Shown here: in pieces, positions 1-7,426 of the stretch | Layout of the letters: each line of letters begins with the position of its first letter | Numbering within the stretch: position 1 is the first letter of the stretch | NCBI GenBank assembly: GCA_017307955.1 | Contig: JAFKFV010000017.1 | Location: forward strand, 94,508 to 158,507 | Direction of reading: 5' to 3' | DNA length: 64,000 bases | Origin: Allobosea sp. | GTDB taxonomy: Bacteria > Pseudomonadota > Alphaproteobacteria > Rhizobiales > Kaistiaceae | Made by a program: the position numbers and the translations under genes | The notes under the pieces: generated by a model | What the model saw: the letters and a program-made list of their open reading frames with translations, nothing else | What the model was told of the DNA's origin: nothing | Database searches by the model: none

Positions 1-81
1 ACCTGGCGCGTGATCGACGCAGCCCTCTCCCGCATCCGCGCGGCGATCGAGCCGGCGCCGGCTGAGGGAGGCGGATCGTGA
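1..81 (+). CDS. C-terminal fragment of an unknown element protein
   Basis: An open frame enters from the left edge and ends at TGA 79-81. The 26 visible residues end in EPAPAEGGS. The stop overlaps the GTG start of the next gene (GTGA), which supports it as a real coupled gene. The tail is too short to identify. The sequence around its stop recurs at the end of the next gene. Confidence 0.5.
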   Translation, partial: TWRVIDAALSRIRAAIEPAPAEGGGS

Positions 82-302
82 AGCGCATTGTCCATTTGTT
101 TCGGTTATATGGCGGCGGCGAGCATGCATTTTGCGGGCTGGCATTCGACGCCTACGACAGCGGAGACGCGGAGACTGACGACGACTTCCGAGAGGGTCGT
201 CCGGGGCTGCGCATCACCTGCCCCGAATGTTGCCGCGCAATTCGCAGCGACCGGGACGATACCAAGGGTGTTCGTCTGGCGCCGGCTGAGGGAGACGCTT
301 GA
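78..302 (+). CDS. Small hypothetical protein with a CPEC motif
   Basis: 74 residues from a GTG start that overlaps the previous stop by four bases, with GAGGGAG upstream as ribosome binding site. I do not recognise the family. A cysteine near residue 19 and a CPECC motif near 49-53 could form a small zinc site, but the spacing matches no zinc ribbon I can name. The middle is acidic (SGDAETDDD). Its stop overlaps the next ATG (TGATG), so it belongs to the coupled small-gene operon of the element. Confidence 0.55.
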   Translation: MKRIVHLFRLYGGGEHAFCGLAFDAYDSGDAETDDDFREGRPGLRITCPECCRAIRSDRDDTKGVRLAPAEGDA

Positions 303-877
303 TGGCGGATGTGAAGCCGCAGGAGGCTCTCGCTGTCGACATCGTGAAGATCGTTGCGGACGCCGTGACACCGATCATCACCGACCTCGAAGCCCGTCTC
401 GCCGCCTCCGAAGCCGCCCGCGTGGCAGCGGAGAAGGAGCGGGGTTCGCTCGTATCGCGCATCGAAGCCATGAACGAACAAGCCGAGGTCGACGAGATTA
501 ATTTGGACGCGGCACGCACCCGCGCCGAGAAGGCCGAGGCCGCGCTGGCAATTGCCGAAGCCGAACGGGACATCGCGCAAGCCGGCATCGCGATCGTCCT
601 AGAAACCATCGGCGGCTTCGAGGCCGAGGGCGAGGATATCAGCGCTGCGATCCATCGCGTGGTCGGCGAACGGGACCGTGCCTTGGCCGCGCTGGCGGAG
701 GCGCGGAAGGAAGCCCGGCTATCGACCTTGCGCGAGGTGTTGGGCGTCGCACGAGGCTACGCGAGCACGACCAATCCTGACGACTGGCACCAGGGCTACG
801 CCTGCGCCGGGGATCGGATCGCAAGTTGCATTGAACAGCGCATCCTCGCCCTCACCACCGCAGCGGGAGACGGGTGA
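302..877 (+). CDS. Hypothetical coiled-coil protein
   Basis: 191 residues. ATG 302 is chosen over an in-frame TTG at 299 because it forms a TGATG overlap with the previous stop. Residues about 25-105 are rich in Ala, Glu, Arg and Leu with heptad-like spacing (DLEARLAASEAARVAAEKER and onward), predicting a long coiled coil. The C-terminal third is less biased and includes Trp and Tyr. There is no signal peptide or membrane segment. The family is not recognised. Similar coiled-coil proteins are common as accessory genes of phages and islands. Confidence 0.6.
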   Translation: MADVKPQEALAVDIVKIVADAVTPIITDLEARLAASEAARVAAEKERGSLVSRIEAMNEQAEVDEINLDAARTRAEKAEAALAIAEAERDIAQAGIAIVLETIGGFEAEGEDISAAIHRVVGERDRALAALAEARKEARLSTLREVLGVARGYASTTNPDDWHQGYACAGDRIASCIEQRILALTTAAGDG

Positions 878-1095
878 TGCGGCTGTACGTCGAGGTCATG
901 TGCGATCTGCGATTGGACGGCAGCGATCCAAAAGCGCCCCTCCATTTTTCGTGCATCACCAACGCTGGCGACAACCCGCAGGGGCGGACTGTTTCTGAAG
1001 CGCGGAAGGCAGCGCGCAAGGCCGGATGGCGTATTGGACCGAAGCACAAGGCGATCTGCCCAGGATGCCTGGCAAAGCAAGGAGACGGGGCATGA
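877..1095 (+). CDS. Small hypothetical protein with paired cysteines
   Basis: 72 residues from ATG 877, which overlaps the previous stop (TGATG). Single cysteines lie near residues 9 and 26 and a CPGC motif near residue 62, so a small zinc-binding fold is possible. The centre carries a basic stretch (EARKAARKAGWRIGPKHK) that could bind nucleic acid. The family is not recognised. Its stop overlaps the next start by ATGA. Confidence 0.55.
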   Translation: MRLYVEVMCDLRLDGSDPKAPLHFSCITNAGDNPQGRTVSEARKAARKAGWRIGPKHKAICPGCLAKQGDGA

Positions 1096-1574
1096 CCACC
1101 GCAACGCGCGAAGAGCTGCTGAGGCTGGCGGATAGCTGCCGCTTGCAAGCGAAGGGCGCCCGGCAGGCTGCCTCCGACGCGATCGACCCCGAGTTGCGGT
1201 CGACCTGGATGAAAAAGTCGGACGAATGCGCCACCATCTCCCACGCCCTCCGTCGCCTCGCCGAGGCGGAGGGGCAGGAGGCGATGCGCGAGCGAGCCCG
1301 TGAGATGCCACCTGAGCCGGAGTTTGAATGGGTTCTTCCAGACGATATTCGTGAAGCGCAGCTTGCTGTTTCTGCCGCGGTAGACGCCATGAGCGATGCG
1401 CTTCTTCGCCATGCGTATCGCGGCAGCACCTCTCCCCCACCCGCTCCCGGCTATGCCGAGGGTCGGCGGGATGGGCTGGAGGAGGCGGCGAAAGAAGCGT
1501 GGCTGCAATCGAAGCAAGGAGCGACGCACGGCCAGATCGCCGCGGCGATCCGCGCCATGAAGGAGGGCAAGTAG
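1092..1574 (+). CDS. Hypothetical protein, mostly helical
   Basis: 160 residues. ATG 1092 overlaps the previous stop (ATGA); an in-frame upstream ATG at 1026 would overrun that gene, so it is rejected. The N-terminal half (TREELLRLADSCRLQAKGAR onward) looks helical and charged. A proline-rich hinge (STSPPPAPG) separates a short C-terminal helix ending in EGK. It could be a small regulatory or structural phage protein, but no family is recognised. Its last codons (GAG GGC AAG TAG) carry the ribosome binding site of the following gene. Confidence 0.55.
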   Translation: MTTATREELLRLADSCRLQAKGARQAASDAIDPELRSTWMKKSDECATISHALRRLAEAEGQEAMRERAREMPPEPEFEWVLPDDIREAQLAVSAAVDAMSDALLRHAYRGSTSPPPAPGYAEGRRDGLEEAAKEAWLQSKQGATHGQIAAAIRAMKEGK

Positions 1575-1682
1575 ATGCTCGGCTATGTCCTCTTCGCTCT
1601 AATTGCCGGGAAGCTCGCTTTGGCGCTGGCCGATACTGTTCGCGAGCGCCGCGCCCTCAACAAGGACAGCACCGATGAGTGA
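1575..1682 (+). CDS. 35-residue single-pass membrane peptide
   Basis: ATG follows directly on the previous stop, with GGAGGGCAAGTAG acting as ribosome binding site. Residues 1-19 (MLGYVLFALIAGKLALALA) form one hydrophobic segment. They are followed by a short charged tail (DTVRERRALNKDSTDE). This topology fits a tiny membrane-anchored phage or island protein. Its end overlaps the next gene by eight bases. No function can be assigned. Confidence 0.45.
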   Translation: MLGYVLFALIAGKLALALADTVRERRALNKDSTDE

Positions 1683-2067
1683 AGAGCCCTGGCACGTTCG
1701 CGTTGACCGCGAGGCCGGAGAGAAACTGGCTGCTGAATTGCGGAAGCCGGTTCCGTCGAGCGATTGGGAGTTGGGCGGAGAGGAGTTTTTCGACCCGTGG
1801 GGCATGTTTCAGCTCTACGGGAGTTATTCCAGCGACTTCGACGACATGGCCATTGCCGTTCTGGAAGAACTGCAAGCCGGGGAGAAGAAACGGGCCGACC
1901 TCGGCGCCGAGATGTTCCGCGAGATGCTATGCTATCTCAATCTGTGCGACTACGGCACCAGCCCGCGCGTCTGTTTCCCGACGCAGGAGATGCGCGCGCT
2001 ACTTCCGGAGTGGATCCAAAAGTGGCGCGCGGTTTCGGCGATCAGATGGGGGCAACCCGATGCATGA
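1675..2067 (+). CDS. Hypothetical protein, Trp-rich
   Basis: 130 residues from ATG 1675, within the end of the preceding small gene. The sequence is rich in aromatic residues (EEPWHVRVDRE, SSDWELGGEEFFDPWGMFQL, PEWIQKWRAV) with an acidic middle and two cysteines near residues 85 and 100. It looks like a compact soluble domain without signal or membrane segments. The family is not recognised. Its end overlaps the next start by eight bases. Confidence 0.55.
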   Translation: MSEEPWHVRVDREAGEKLAAELRKPVPSSDWELGGEEFFDPWGMFQLYGSYSSDFDDMAIAVLEELQAGEKKRADLGAEMFREMLCYLNLCDYGTSPRVCFPTQEMRALLPEWIQKWRAVSAIRWGQPDA

Positions 2068-2326
2068 CCTTCTCACAAAGGCGGTCGAGGCGGGGGCGCG
2101 AGCGATAGCGCCCAAATTGGACAACCTCGAGGCGCACGGCTTGTACCGCAGAGAAGTCGAAGCCGCCCTCCGCGCCGCGCTGCCCGGCATCCTGGAGGCG
2201 GTGGTGGGGGCTGGCGGTAGCGGGCCGGCTACATGCGACATGCTGTCGACTTTCGTCTGCGAAGCGCTCGACGCCAAGGAAGCCGCCCAGCGCGCCCTCG
2301 TGGCTCAGATATTGGAGGGGAAGTAG
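2060..2326 (+). CDS. Small hypothetical helical protein
   Basis: 88 residues starting MHDLLTKAVEAGARAIAPKL. Short helical segments alternate with a glycine loop (VVGAGGSG). The stop is immediately followed by the next ATG, and the final codons (GAG GGG AAG TAG) double as the next ribosome binding site. That is the same arrangement as at 1561-1577. No family is recognised. Confidence 0.5.
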   Translation: MHDLLTKAVEAGARAIAPKLDNLEAHGLYRREVEAALRAALPGILEAVVGAGGSGPATCDMLSTFVCEALDAKEAAQRALVAQILEGK

Positions 2327-2533
2327 ATGGCGAAGACCGCCTTAGAGAACCGCCTTGCGAAGCGCATTTCGCGGATCGAGCCCGCGCTCAAAGCCCGCAT
2401 TGAAGGATTGCCGGACAATGAACTGCTGGCAGTCCACGACCTCACACATGCGGAGATGGAGCGCCGATACGGCTCCGCCAGCAGGACGGTCGCCGGCCGC
2501 GCCGCACTCGCGGAGGCCGACAACAATGGGTGA
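2327..2533 (+). CDS. Small hypothetical protein
   Basis: 68 residues with a basic N-terminus (AKTALENRLAKRISRIEPAL) and a helical centre containing HAEMERRYG. It starts on the base after the preceding stop, and its 3' end overlaps the next gene by eight bases. It could be a small DNA-associated element protein given the charge, but this is only inference. Confidence 0.5.
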   Translation: MAKTALENRLAKRISRIEPALKARIEGLPDNELLAVHDLTHAEMERRYGSASRTVAGRAALAEADNNG

Positions 2534-2768
2534 GTGGCAAGATATCAGCACGGCGCCGAAAGACGGCAGCGCGTTCCTCGGTTACGACCCTGGCGACACT
2601 TGGCCTTCTGCAATGCGCTGGCAGGCCTATGACGCTGAGGATGTGGCGGAGATCGGCGAGCCGGGCTTCTGGACGTATTGCGAAGACCTAATCGCTGATG
2701 TCGCCGGTGGCGCCAGCCCAACGCACTGGATGCCTCTCCCCGCCCCGCCGAAGGAGGCCGCGGAATGA
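2526..2768 (+). CDS. DUF551-like small phage protein
   Basis: 80 residues. It opens with GEWQDISTAPKDG and closes with THWMPLPAPP. These are the hallmark N- and C-terminal motifs of the DUF551 family, small proteins common in phages and prophages whose function is unknown. This is the clearest sign besides the recombinase that the operon is phage-like. ATG 2526 lies inside the end of the previous gene, and its stop overlaps the next ATG by ATGA. Confidence 0.7.
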   Translation: MGEWQDISTAPKDGSAFLGYDPGDTWPSAMRWQAYDAEDVAEIGEPGFWTYCEDLIADVAGGASPTHWMPLPAPPKEAAE

Positions 2769-2956
2769 ACAAGATACCGATAGAGGACGCAATCAGGCAG
2801 GCAATCTCCCGCCTTGCTCACGCGATAGCGAACGCCGGCTATGCCGATCCTGGCGACGAAACGGAATGGGCAAACGCTGCGGTCGAGGACGCCCGGTACG
2901 AGCTTCTCCGCCTTCGCCGGCTGGAAGGCGAGGGCGAAAAGGAGGTTTGGGAATGA
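2765..2956 (+). CDS. Small hypothetical protein
   Basis: 63 residues coupled by ATGA to both neighbours. Its central part (HAIANAGYADPGDETEWANA) is followed by a charged helix (YELLRLRRLEGEGEKE). There is no cysteine, signal or membrane segment. The family is not recognised. Confidence 0.5.
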   Translation: MNKIPIEDAIRQAISRLAHAIANAGYADPGDETEWANAAVEDARYELLRLRRLEGEGEKEVWE

Positions 2957-3141
2957 GCGCAGGGCTCGCGGCCCGGCTCCGCGCAATGGCCGATGTTCAA
3001 GACAGCTTTGCCGCCAGGATCACGTGGAAGGGCAACGCCAAGTACAGCGTCTCGCCGATAGCGACCGAGAGGCTGGCCTATCATCAACGAGCTGCTTCTG
3101 ACCTTCGTGAAGCGGCGGCTCTGGCGGAGTCCGCGGAATGA
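2953..3141 (+). CDS. Small hypothetical protein
   Basis: 62 residues from an ATG overlapping the preceding stop (ATGA). The upstream GAGG in the preceding gene serves as ribosome binding site. The protein is basic and helical (AGLAARLRAMADVQDSFAAR, then YHQRAASDLREAAALAESAE). The stop overlaps the next start, keeping it in the coupled operon just upstream of the excisionase-like gene. Confidence 0.45.
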   Translation: MSAGLAARLRAMADVQDSFAARITWKGNAKYSVSPIATERLAYHQRAASDLREAAALAESAE

Positions 3142-3476
3142 CGGCGACGGCACCCTATCATCTGGAAGGGCGCCCCTACTCGACGCGCGAGCTTGCGGAG
3201 CGTTGGGGCGTCTCTGACCAGCATATACGTGATGTGATCGCCACCGGGGCCTTGCGCTCTTTCCGCGTCGGACATCTGATCCGGATTCCGGCTGCGGCGG
3301 TGGAGGAGTTCGAATGTCAGATATCGAGGCCAAGCTCTACAGAGGGTGGTGGTACGCCGTCTGGCGCGAAAACGGAGCAACTCGCCGAACAGCGCTCCGC
3401 ACTCAGGATCGTGAGGACGCCGAGCGTCGACTCATCGATTTCCGCCGCTCTAGAGCCGCTCCCGCCGGCTCGCTGA
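3138..3476 (+). CDS. Excisionase-like helix-turn-helix DNA-binding protein
   Basis: 112 residues. Residues about 12-60 form the HTH_17/excisionase type of winged helix: YSTRELAERWGVSDQHIRDV, then a recognition segment ending FRVGHLIRIPAAAVEEFE. Such proteins direct integrase toward excision or act as small repressors. The gene sits directly before the integrase and overlaps it by 163 bases in another frame. Residues beyond about 60 (SRPSSTEGGGTPSGAKTEQ onward) are low-complexity and probably unstructured. The HTH assignment is firm; the excisionase role is inferred from position. Confidence 0.75.
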   Translation: MTATAPYHLEGRPYSTRELAERWGVSDQHIRDVIATGALRSFRVGHLIRIPAAAVEEFECQISRPSSTEGGGTPSGAKTEQLAEQRSALRIVRTPSVDSSISAALEPLPPAR

Positions 3477-4279
3477 CAGGCGATATCGTGGAGGCCTACC
3501 TCGCCGATCGTGACCGCAGGATCCGCAACCCGGAACGGCTGCGCCTGGCATGGAAGCGGGCCAAGCCCATCTTCGGCCATCTGCGCCCAGACCAGATCAC
3601 GGCCGAGGTGTCCGACACCTATATCGCCAAGCGGAAAATGGATGGAGTCGGCGATGCGACGATCCTGAAAGAGATCAACGTCGTTCGGCAGGCCTTGAAC
3701 TGGCGCGGCGTCAAAGGCGCGACATTCGAGGCGCCACCGGCGCCGCCGCCGCGCGACCGCTATCTGACACGGCCGGAGTTCAAGCGGCTGATCGAGAGCT
3801 GCATTCAGCCGCATGTGCGCCTTTTCATCATCCTGGCGCTGGTGACGGCCGGACGCAAGACGGCGGTACTGCAACTGACATGGGATCGGGTGGATTTTGA
3901 GCGCGGCATGATCCGGCTCGGTGTGGTCGGCGAGCGGAACCGCAAGGGGCGAGCCGTGGTGCCGATGAACGATCGGGCGCGGCAGGCGCTAACAGAGGCG
4001 CGGGCCATCGCTCAGACGCCCTATGTCGTCGAGTACGCAGGCAGCCCGGTTCTGGACATCAAAAAGGGCTTTGCCGCGGCCGTGAAGCGCGCCGGCCTGC
4101 ACGACGTGACCCCGCATGACCTTCGCCATAGCGCTGCGGTGTGGATGGCTGAGGATGGTGTCCCATTGGTCGAGATCGCGCAATATCTCGGCCATACCGA
4201 CCCGACGATCACGTATCGCGTCTACTCGCGATTCTCGCCGACACACCTCCGCAAGGCGGCTGCGTCGCTCGATTTTTAG
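3314..4279 (+). CDS. Tyrosine site-specific recombinase (integrase)
   Basis: 321 residues of a phage-type integrase. An N-terminal arm-binding region (1-50) and core-binding SAM-like domain (about 52-135) precede the catalytic domain (about 150-315). The catalytic set is complete: R181 in TAGRKTAVLQL, K211 in NRKGRAVV, H268-x-x-R271 in HDLRH, H294 in LGHTD, and the nucleophile Tyr304 in YRVYSRF. It catalyses integration and, with an accessory factor, excision. It ends 64 bases from the 3' end of tRNA-Arg, consistent with use of that tRNA as attB. No frameshift is seen, so it should be functional. Confidence 0.95.
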   Translation: MSDIEAKLYRGWWYAVWRENGATRRTALRTQDREDAERRLIDFRRSRAAPAGSLTGDIVEAYLADRDRRIRNPERLRLAWKRAKPIFGHLRPDQITAEVSDTYIAKRKMDGVGDATILKEINVVRQALNWRGVKGATFEAPPAPPPRDRYLTRPEFKRLIESCIQPHVRLFIILALVTAGRKTAVLQLTWDRVDFERGMIRLGVVGERNRKGRAVVPMNDRARQALTEARAIAQTPYVVEYAGSPVLDIKKGFAAAVKRAGLHDVTPHDLRHSAAVWMAEDGVPLVEIAQYLGHTDPTITYRVYSRFSPTHLRKAAASLDF

Positions 4280-4343
4280 GACCCCGAAGGATCAAATGAA
4301 CCTAGGGGAAGTGCCCGTAACCGTGCTAAGGTCTTGGGAAATA

Positions 4344-4420
<77 letters not shown>

Positions 4421-4534
4421 TTGCCGGCAGCGCTTCTCTTAGACGAAGCGGCCGGCCCCTTCAATGGCGAATGCGGCGGGACCGCAATCCCCCGCCGGCG
4501 ATCCTGTCGCCTGCAATCCTCGGTGCGCCGAGCC

Positions 4535-4556
4535 GGGGCCGCTCCGCAGCGGCCCC
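4535..4556 (-). terminator. GC-rich hairpin downstream of the epimerase gene
   Basis: A perfect 9-bp inverted repeat (GGGGCCGCT / AGCGGCCCC) with a CCGC loop lies about 50 bases past the stop of the minus-strand epimerase-like gene. There is no clear T-run, so termination is plausible but unproven. Confidence 0.45.
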
Positions 4557-4603
4557 GCGAGAGGCGGGCCAAGAGTGGCTGGCCAAGAGTGGCGGCAGCC
4601 TGC

Positions 4604-5452
4604 TCAGATGAGCTTGTACTGGCGCGCCTTGTTGCGCAGGAAGGGCAGGCCCTCGCCGAGCAGCTGCTCGCGGCTGTCGGCGACCGGGCGCCAGACCGAG
4701 AGCGCCGAGGCGAGCTGCGGCGGCATGTGGATGAAGCTCTCCATCGCCATGCCACCCTTGAAGCCGATGCCCGCGAGGCCGGCGAACACCTCGTCCCAGG
4801 CGATGGTGCCGGTGCCCGGAACGCCGCGATCGCTCTCCGAGAGGTGGATATATTTCAGATGGCCGGCGCCGGCGAGGATCGCGTTGGCCTGGCCCTTCGC
4901 CTCGATATTCATGTGATAGGTGTCGAGATGCAGGAAGACATTGGGCGCGCCGATGCGCTCGATGAGCCCGACCGCCTGCTCGGTCGTGTTGATCATGTGG
5001 TTCTCGTAGCGGTTGACCGCCTCGATGCCGAGCTCCAGCCCGAGCGTGCGGGCATGGGCGGCGACCTTCTGCATGGTGCGGGCGACGATGTCATACTCCG
5101 CCTCGGTCGGCGGCTTGCCGGTGCGCTCGCCGATCGAGCCATAAATGACACCCGACAGCGCGGTCGCGCCGATCTCGGCCGTCTTGTCGAGCGCGAGCTT
5201 CAGGAAGTCGAAGGCCCTGTCGGGATTGCTGGTCGGGCGGGCGTCGTCGGGGAGGCCGAGCGAGCAGACCGCCCCGATGCCGTGCTTCTCGAGCAGCGCG
5301 CGGGTATGCGCGGTATCGACCTTGCCGGGCTCGAGCAGCGCGATCTCGACAAAGGCAAGGCCGCGCTCGGCCGCCTCCGGAATGGCGAGCTCGGCCGCCT
5401 CGCGCGTCCAGCTATGCGCCCAGAGGCTGGTGTGAATGCCGAAACCCTGCAT
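4604..5452 (-). CDS. D-tagatose 3-epimerase / sugar isomerase family TIM-barrel protein
   Basis: 282 residues. The start ATG at 5452 has GGGAGG upstream and gives MQGFGIHTSLW. It is a xylose-isomerase-like TIM barrel. Metal ligands of ketose 3-epimerases are recognisable in order: Glu in LGIEAVNRYENH, Asp in LHLDTYHMNIE, His in YIHLSESDRG, Glu in MAMESF. The family interconverts ketoses at C3 (tagatose/psicose type), and some members are hydroxypyruvate isomerases, so the substrate is uncertain. No sugar transporter is adjacent. It stands as a single gene with a hairpin after its stop. Confidence 0.85.
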   Translation of the reverse strand: MQGFGIHTSLWAHSWTREAAELAIPEAAERGLAFVEIALLEPGKVDTAHTRALLEKHGIGAVCSLGLPDDARPTSNPDRAFDFLKLALDKTAEIGATALSGVIYGSIGERTGKPPTEAEYDIVARTMQKVAAHARTLGLELGIEAVNRYENHMINTTEQAVGLIERIGAPNVFLHLDTYHMNIEAKGQANAILAGAGHLKYIHLSESDRGVPGTGTIAWDEVFAGLAGIGFKGGMAMESFIHMPPQLASALSVWRPVADSREQLLGEGLPFLRNKARQYKLI

Positions 5453-5567
5453 CGGTCGTCCTCCCGTCTGTTTCTTGCCGCGAGCGGCTTTCGGCGAGGC
5501 TAGACGAGTTTCGAAGCCGGGAACACTGCGCCCGCGACGCGGCGCTGCGCAATTTCTTGCCGGCGCC

Positions 5568-6671
5568 TCACTGCGGCGCCTCGCCCGGCGGCGCGCGGGC
5601 ATGGAGCCTTCGCGCCACGAAATGGGCGACCGGCGGACCGGTCAGGACGATGATGAAGAAGCGCACCGCCTGCAGCGCCATGACGAAGGACATGTCGACC
5701 GGAGAGGAGGCCGCGATGACGGCGATCGAATCCATGCCGCCGGGGCTCGTCGCGAGATAGGCGGTGAGCGGGTCGACGCCGACAAGGACGACGAGGAGCG
5801 CCGCCAGCGAGGCGCTGAAACCCATCAGCACCAGGATCGACAGCGCGATCTGCGGCAGGACCCGCGCCGCGTGGCGGATCACCGAGCGCGTGAAGCCGAG
5901 GCCGATGCGCCAGCCGATCAGCGCATAGCCGATCGAGAGCAGCCATTCCGGCAGCACGATGTCGAGCACGCCCATGCCCTGCAGCACGGCGCCGGCGATC
6001 ATCGGCACGAGCAGCGTGCCCGAGGGGATCGGCAGCACGCGGCCGACCAGCGTTCCGATGGCCGCGACCGCGATCGTTCCGGCGAAGTGGAAAGGATCGA
6101 CCGGCGGGAACCAGACGATGGGCGGCGGCGCGGCGGCGCCGACATCGAGATAGATGCGCGCCACCAGCGCGGCGGCGCCGGCGACCATCACCATGCGCAG
6201 ATACTGCATCATGGCGACAAGCCGCGCATCGGCGCCGAAGGCCTCGGCCATCAGCACCATGGCCGAGGCGGCGCCGGGCGAGGAGCCCCAGACGGCGGTC
6301 GTTCCCGGCAGCACGCGGCGATGGCTCATCAGCCAGCCGAGCGCGCTCGAAGCGGCGATGGTGGCGAGCACCACGGCGAGGAAGAGCGGCCATTCGGCGA
6401 GGAAGGCGACCACCGTCTCGGGCGTCATCGCCGAGGCGACGAGCATCGAGACGATCGCCTGCGCCAGCAGCGACAGGGGATCGGGCACGCGGATCGTCGC
6501 GCCGGCGAGCCCGGCGGCGATCGCCGCGATCATCGGGCCGATCAAGAGCGCCGCCGGCAGGCCGGCCATGAAGAGGGCGGCGCAAAGAAGCACCGAGACG
6601 ACGAGGAGGACGCTCCATTGCAGCGGCCGCCTGAGGCCGGCAAGGAACGGGACGGGCGGGGATGAGGGCAT
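5568..6671 (-). CDS. AbrB-family integral membrane protein (putative transporter)
   Basis: 367 residues with about ten hydrophobic segments arranged as two similar halves, the AbrB duplication. Typical glycine-rich motifs occur in each half: LPAALLIGPMIAAI near 40 with SSPGAASAMVLMAEAFGAD, and IPSGTLLVPMIAGAVLQ with SPGGMDSIAVIAASS. The family is sometimes misnamed ammonia monooxygenase or transcriptional regulator. It contains neither a copper site nor a DNA-binding fold. Substrate unknown. It is likely inner membrane and transcribed alone. Confidence 0.8.
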   Translation of the reverse strand: MPSSPPVPFLAGLRRPLQWSVLLVVSVLLCAALFMAGLPAALLIGPMIAAIAAGLAGATIRVPDPLSLLAQAIVSMLVASAMTPETVVAFLAEWPLFLAVVLATIAASSALGWLMSHRRVLPGTTAVWGSSPGAASAMVLMAEAFGADARLVAMMQYLRMVMVAGAAALVARIYLDVGAAAPPPIVWFPPVDPFHFAGTIAVAAIGTLVGRVLPIPSGTLLVPMIAGAVLQGMGVLDIVLPEWLLSIGYALIGWRIGLGFTRSVIRHAARVLPQIALSILVLMGFSASLAALLVVLVGVDPLTAYLATSPGGMDSIAVIAASSPVDMSFVMALQAVRFFIIVLTGPPVAHFVARRLHARAPPGEAPQ

Positions 6672-6784
6672 CGGGCTCGGGCGCTGCGGGAGCCTTATGA
6701 TAGACGAGGCGCGGCGGCTGCACGACCCGGCAGCGCAGTTTTCGGCGTCATGCTATTGTGGGCCAGCCAACCGGAAGCTTCGCC

Positions 6785-7426
6785 ATGTTCGACTTCATCC
6801 CCGCCACGCCCGTCCTCCTCGCCTATATCGTCGCCGTCGTCGCGCTGGCGCTGACGCCGGGGCCGGACATGACGCTGCATCTCGGCAAGGCAATCGGCCA
6901 GTCGCGCATTGCCGGCGTCGCGGCCTTTGTCGGAACGTCGAGCGGGCTCGTGGTGCATTCGGTGCTGATCGCGGTCGGCCTCTCGGCGCTGCTCGCCGCC
7001 TCGGTCACGGCCTTCACGATCCTGAAGGTGGTCGGCGCGGCCTATCTCGTCTTTCTCGCCTGGCAGGCGCTGCGCCATGGCTCGGCCTTCACGGTCGGCG
7101 GGCGCACCGCGCCGGCCTCGCTCGGCCGCGTCTATCTGCAGGGGCTCGCCTGCAACCTGCTCAATCCCAAGATCATCGTGTTTTTCGTGACCTTCCTGCC
7201 GCAATTCGTATCGCCGAACGATCCGCATGCGGCCGGCAAGCTGCTGTTTCTCGGCCTGATGTTCGTCGTCGCCTCGACGCCGATCAGCCTCGGCCTCATC
7301 TGGTCGGCTGGCTCGATCTCCGGCTTCCTCAAGCGCTCGCAGAAGGTGACGCGCGCCGTCGATTTCCTGTTCGCGGGCGTGATGGGCGCCTTCGCGGTCC
7401 GCCTCATCCTCGCTCAGGCGAAGTGA
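6785..7426 (+). CDS. LysE/RhtB-family amino acid exporter
   Basis: 213 residues. ATG 6785 is chosen over a GTG nine codons upstream because family members begin at MFDFIPA. Five to six membrane segments are present. The family signature LALTPGPDMTL follows the first helix, and GLACNLLNPKIIVFFVTFLP sits in the middle. These proteins export amino acids or homoserine-lactone-like compounds; the substrate cannot be read from sequence. The 3' end overlaps the convergent membrane-protein gene by 23 bases. Confidence 0.9.
   Translation: MFDFIPATPVLLAYIVAVVALALTPGPDMTLHLGKAIGQSRIAGVAAFVGTSSGLVVHSVLIAVGLSALLAASVTAFTILKVVGAAYLVFLAWQALRHGSAFTVGGRTAPASLGRVYLQGLACNLLNPKIIVFFVTFLPQFVSPNDPHAAGKLLFLGLMFVVASTPISLGLIWSAGSISGFLKRSQKVTRAVDFLFAGVMGAFAVRLILAQAK

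Larger units (their letters stand above)
1..4343. mobile_element. Right end of an integrated element (prophage or genomic island) at tRNA-Arg
   Basis: Every gene here reads rightward. The genes are very short (35-191 codons) and most overlap their neighbour at ATGA or TGATG junctions, as in phage and integrative-element operons. The block ends in an excisionase-like gene and a tyrosine integrase, then 64 bases of non-coding DNA, then the 3' end of a tRNA-Arg gene. Integrase next to a tRNA 3' end is the classic arrangement for an element integrated in a tRNA. No structural, packaging or conjugation gene is visible, so prophage and island cannot be separated. The left boundary and the second att copy lie outside the window. 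Confidence 0.8.

Noticed and set aside
1..4343. CRISPR array, toxin-antitoxin pair or restriction system in the mobile element
   Set aside because: No regularly spaced repeats, and none of the small proteins shows a recognisable toxin, antitoxin, nuclease or methyltransferase motif.
5436..6665. 409-codon plus-strand frame opposite the AbrB gene
   Set aside because: His/Arg/Asp-rich composition (RDDEEAHRLQRHDEGH style) is the complement of hydrophobic helices, not a protein.
5568..6671. AbrB-type transcriptional regulator or ammonia monooxygenase
   Set aside because: The protein is wholly membrane-embedded with the duplicated AbrB transporter fold; there is no DNA-binding swapped-hairpin domain and no copper ligands.
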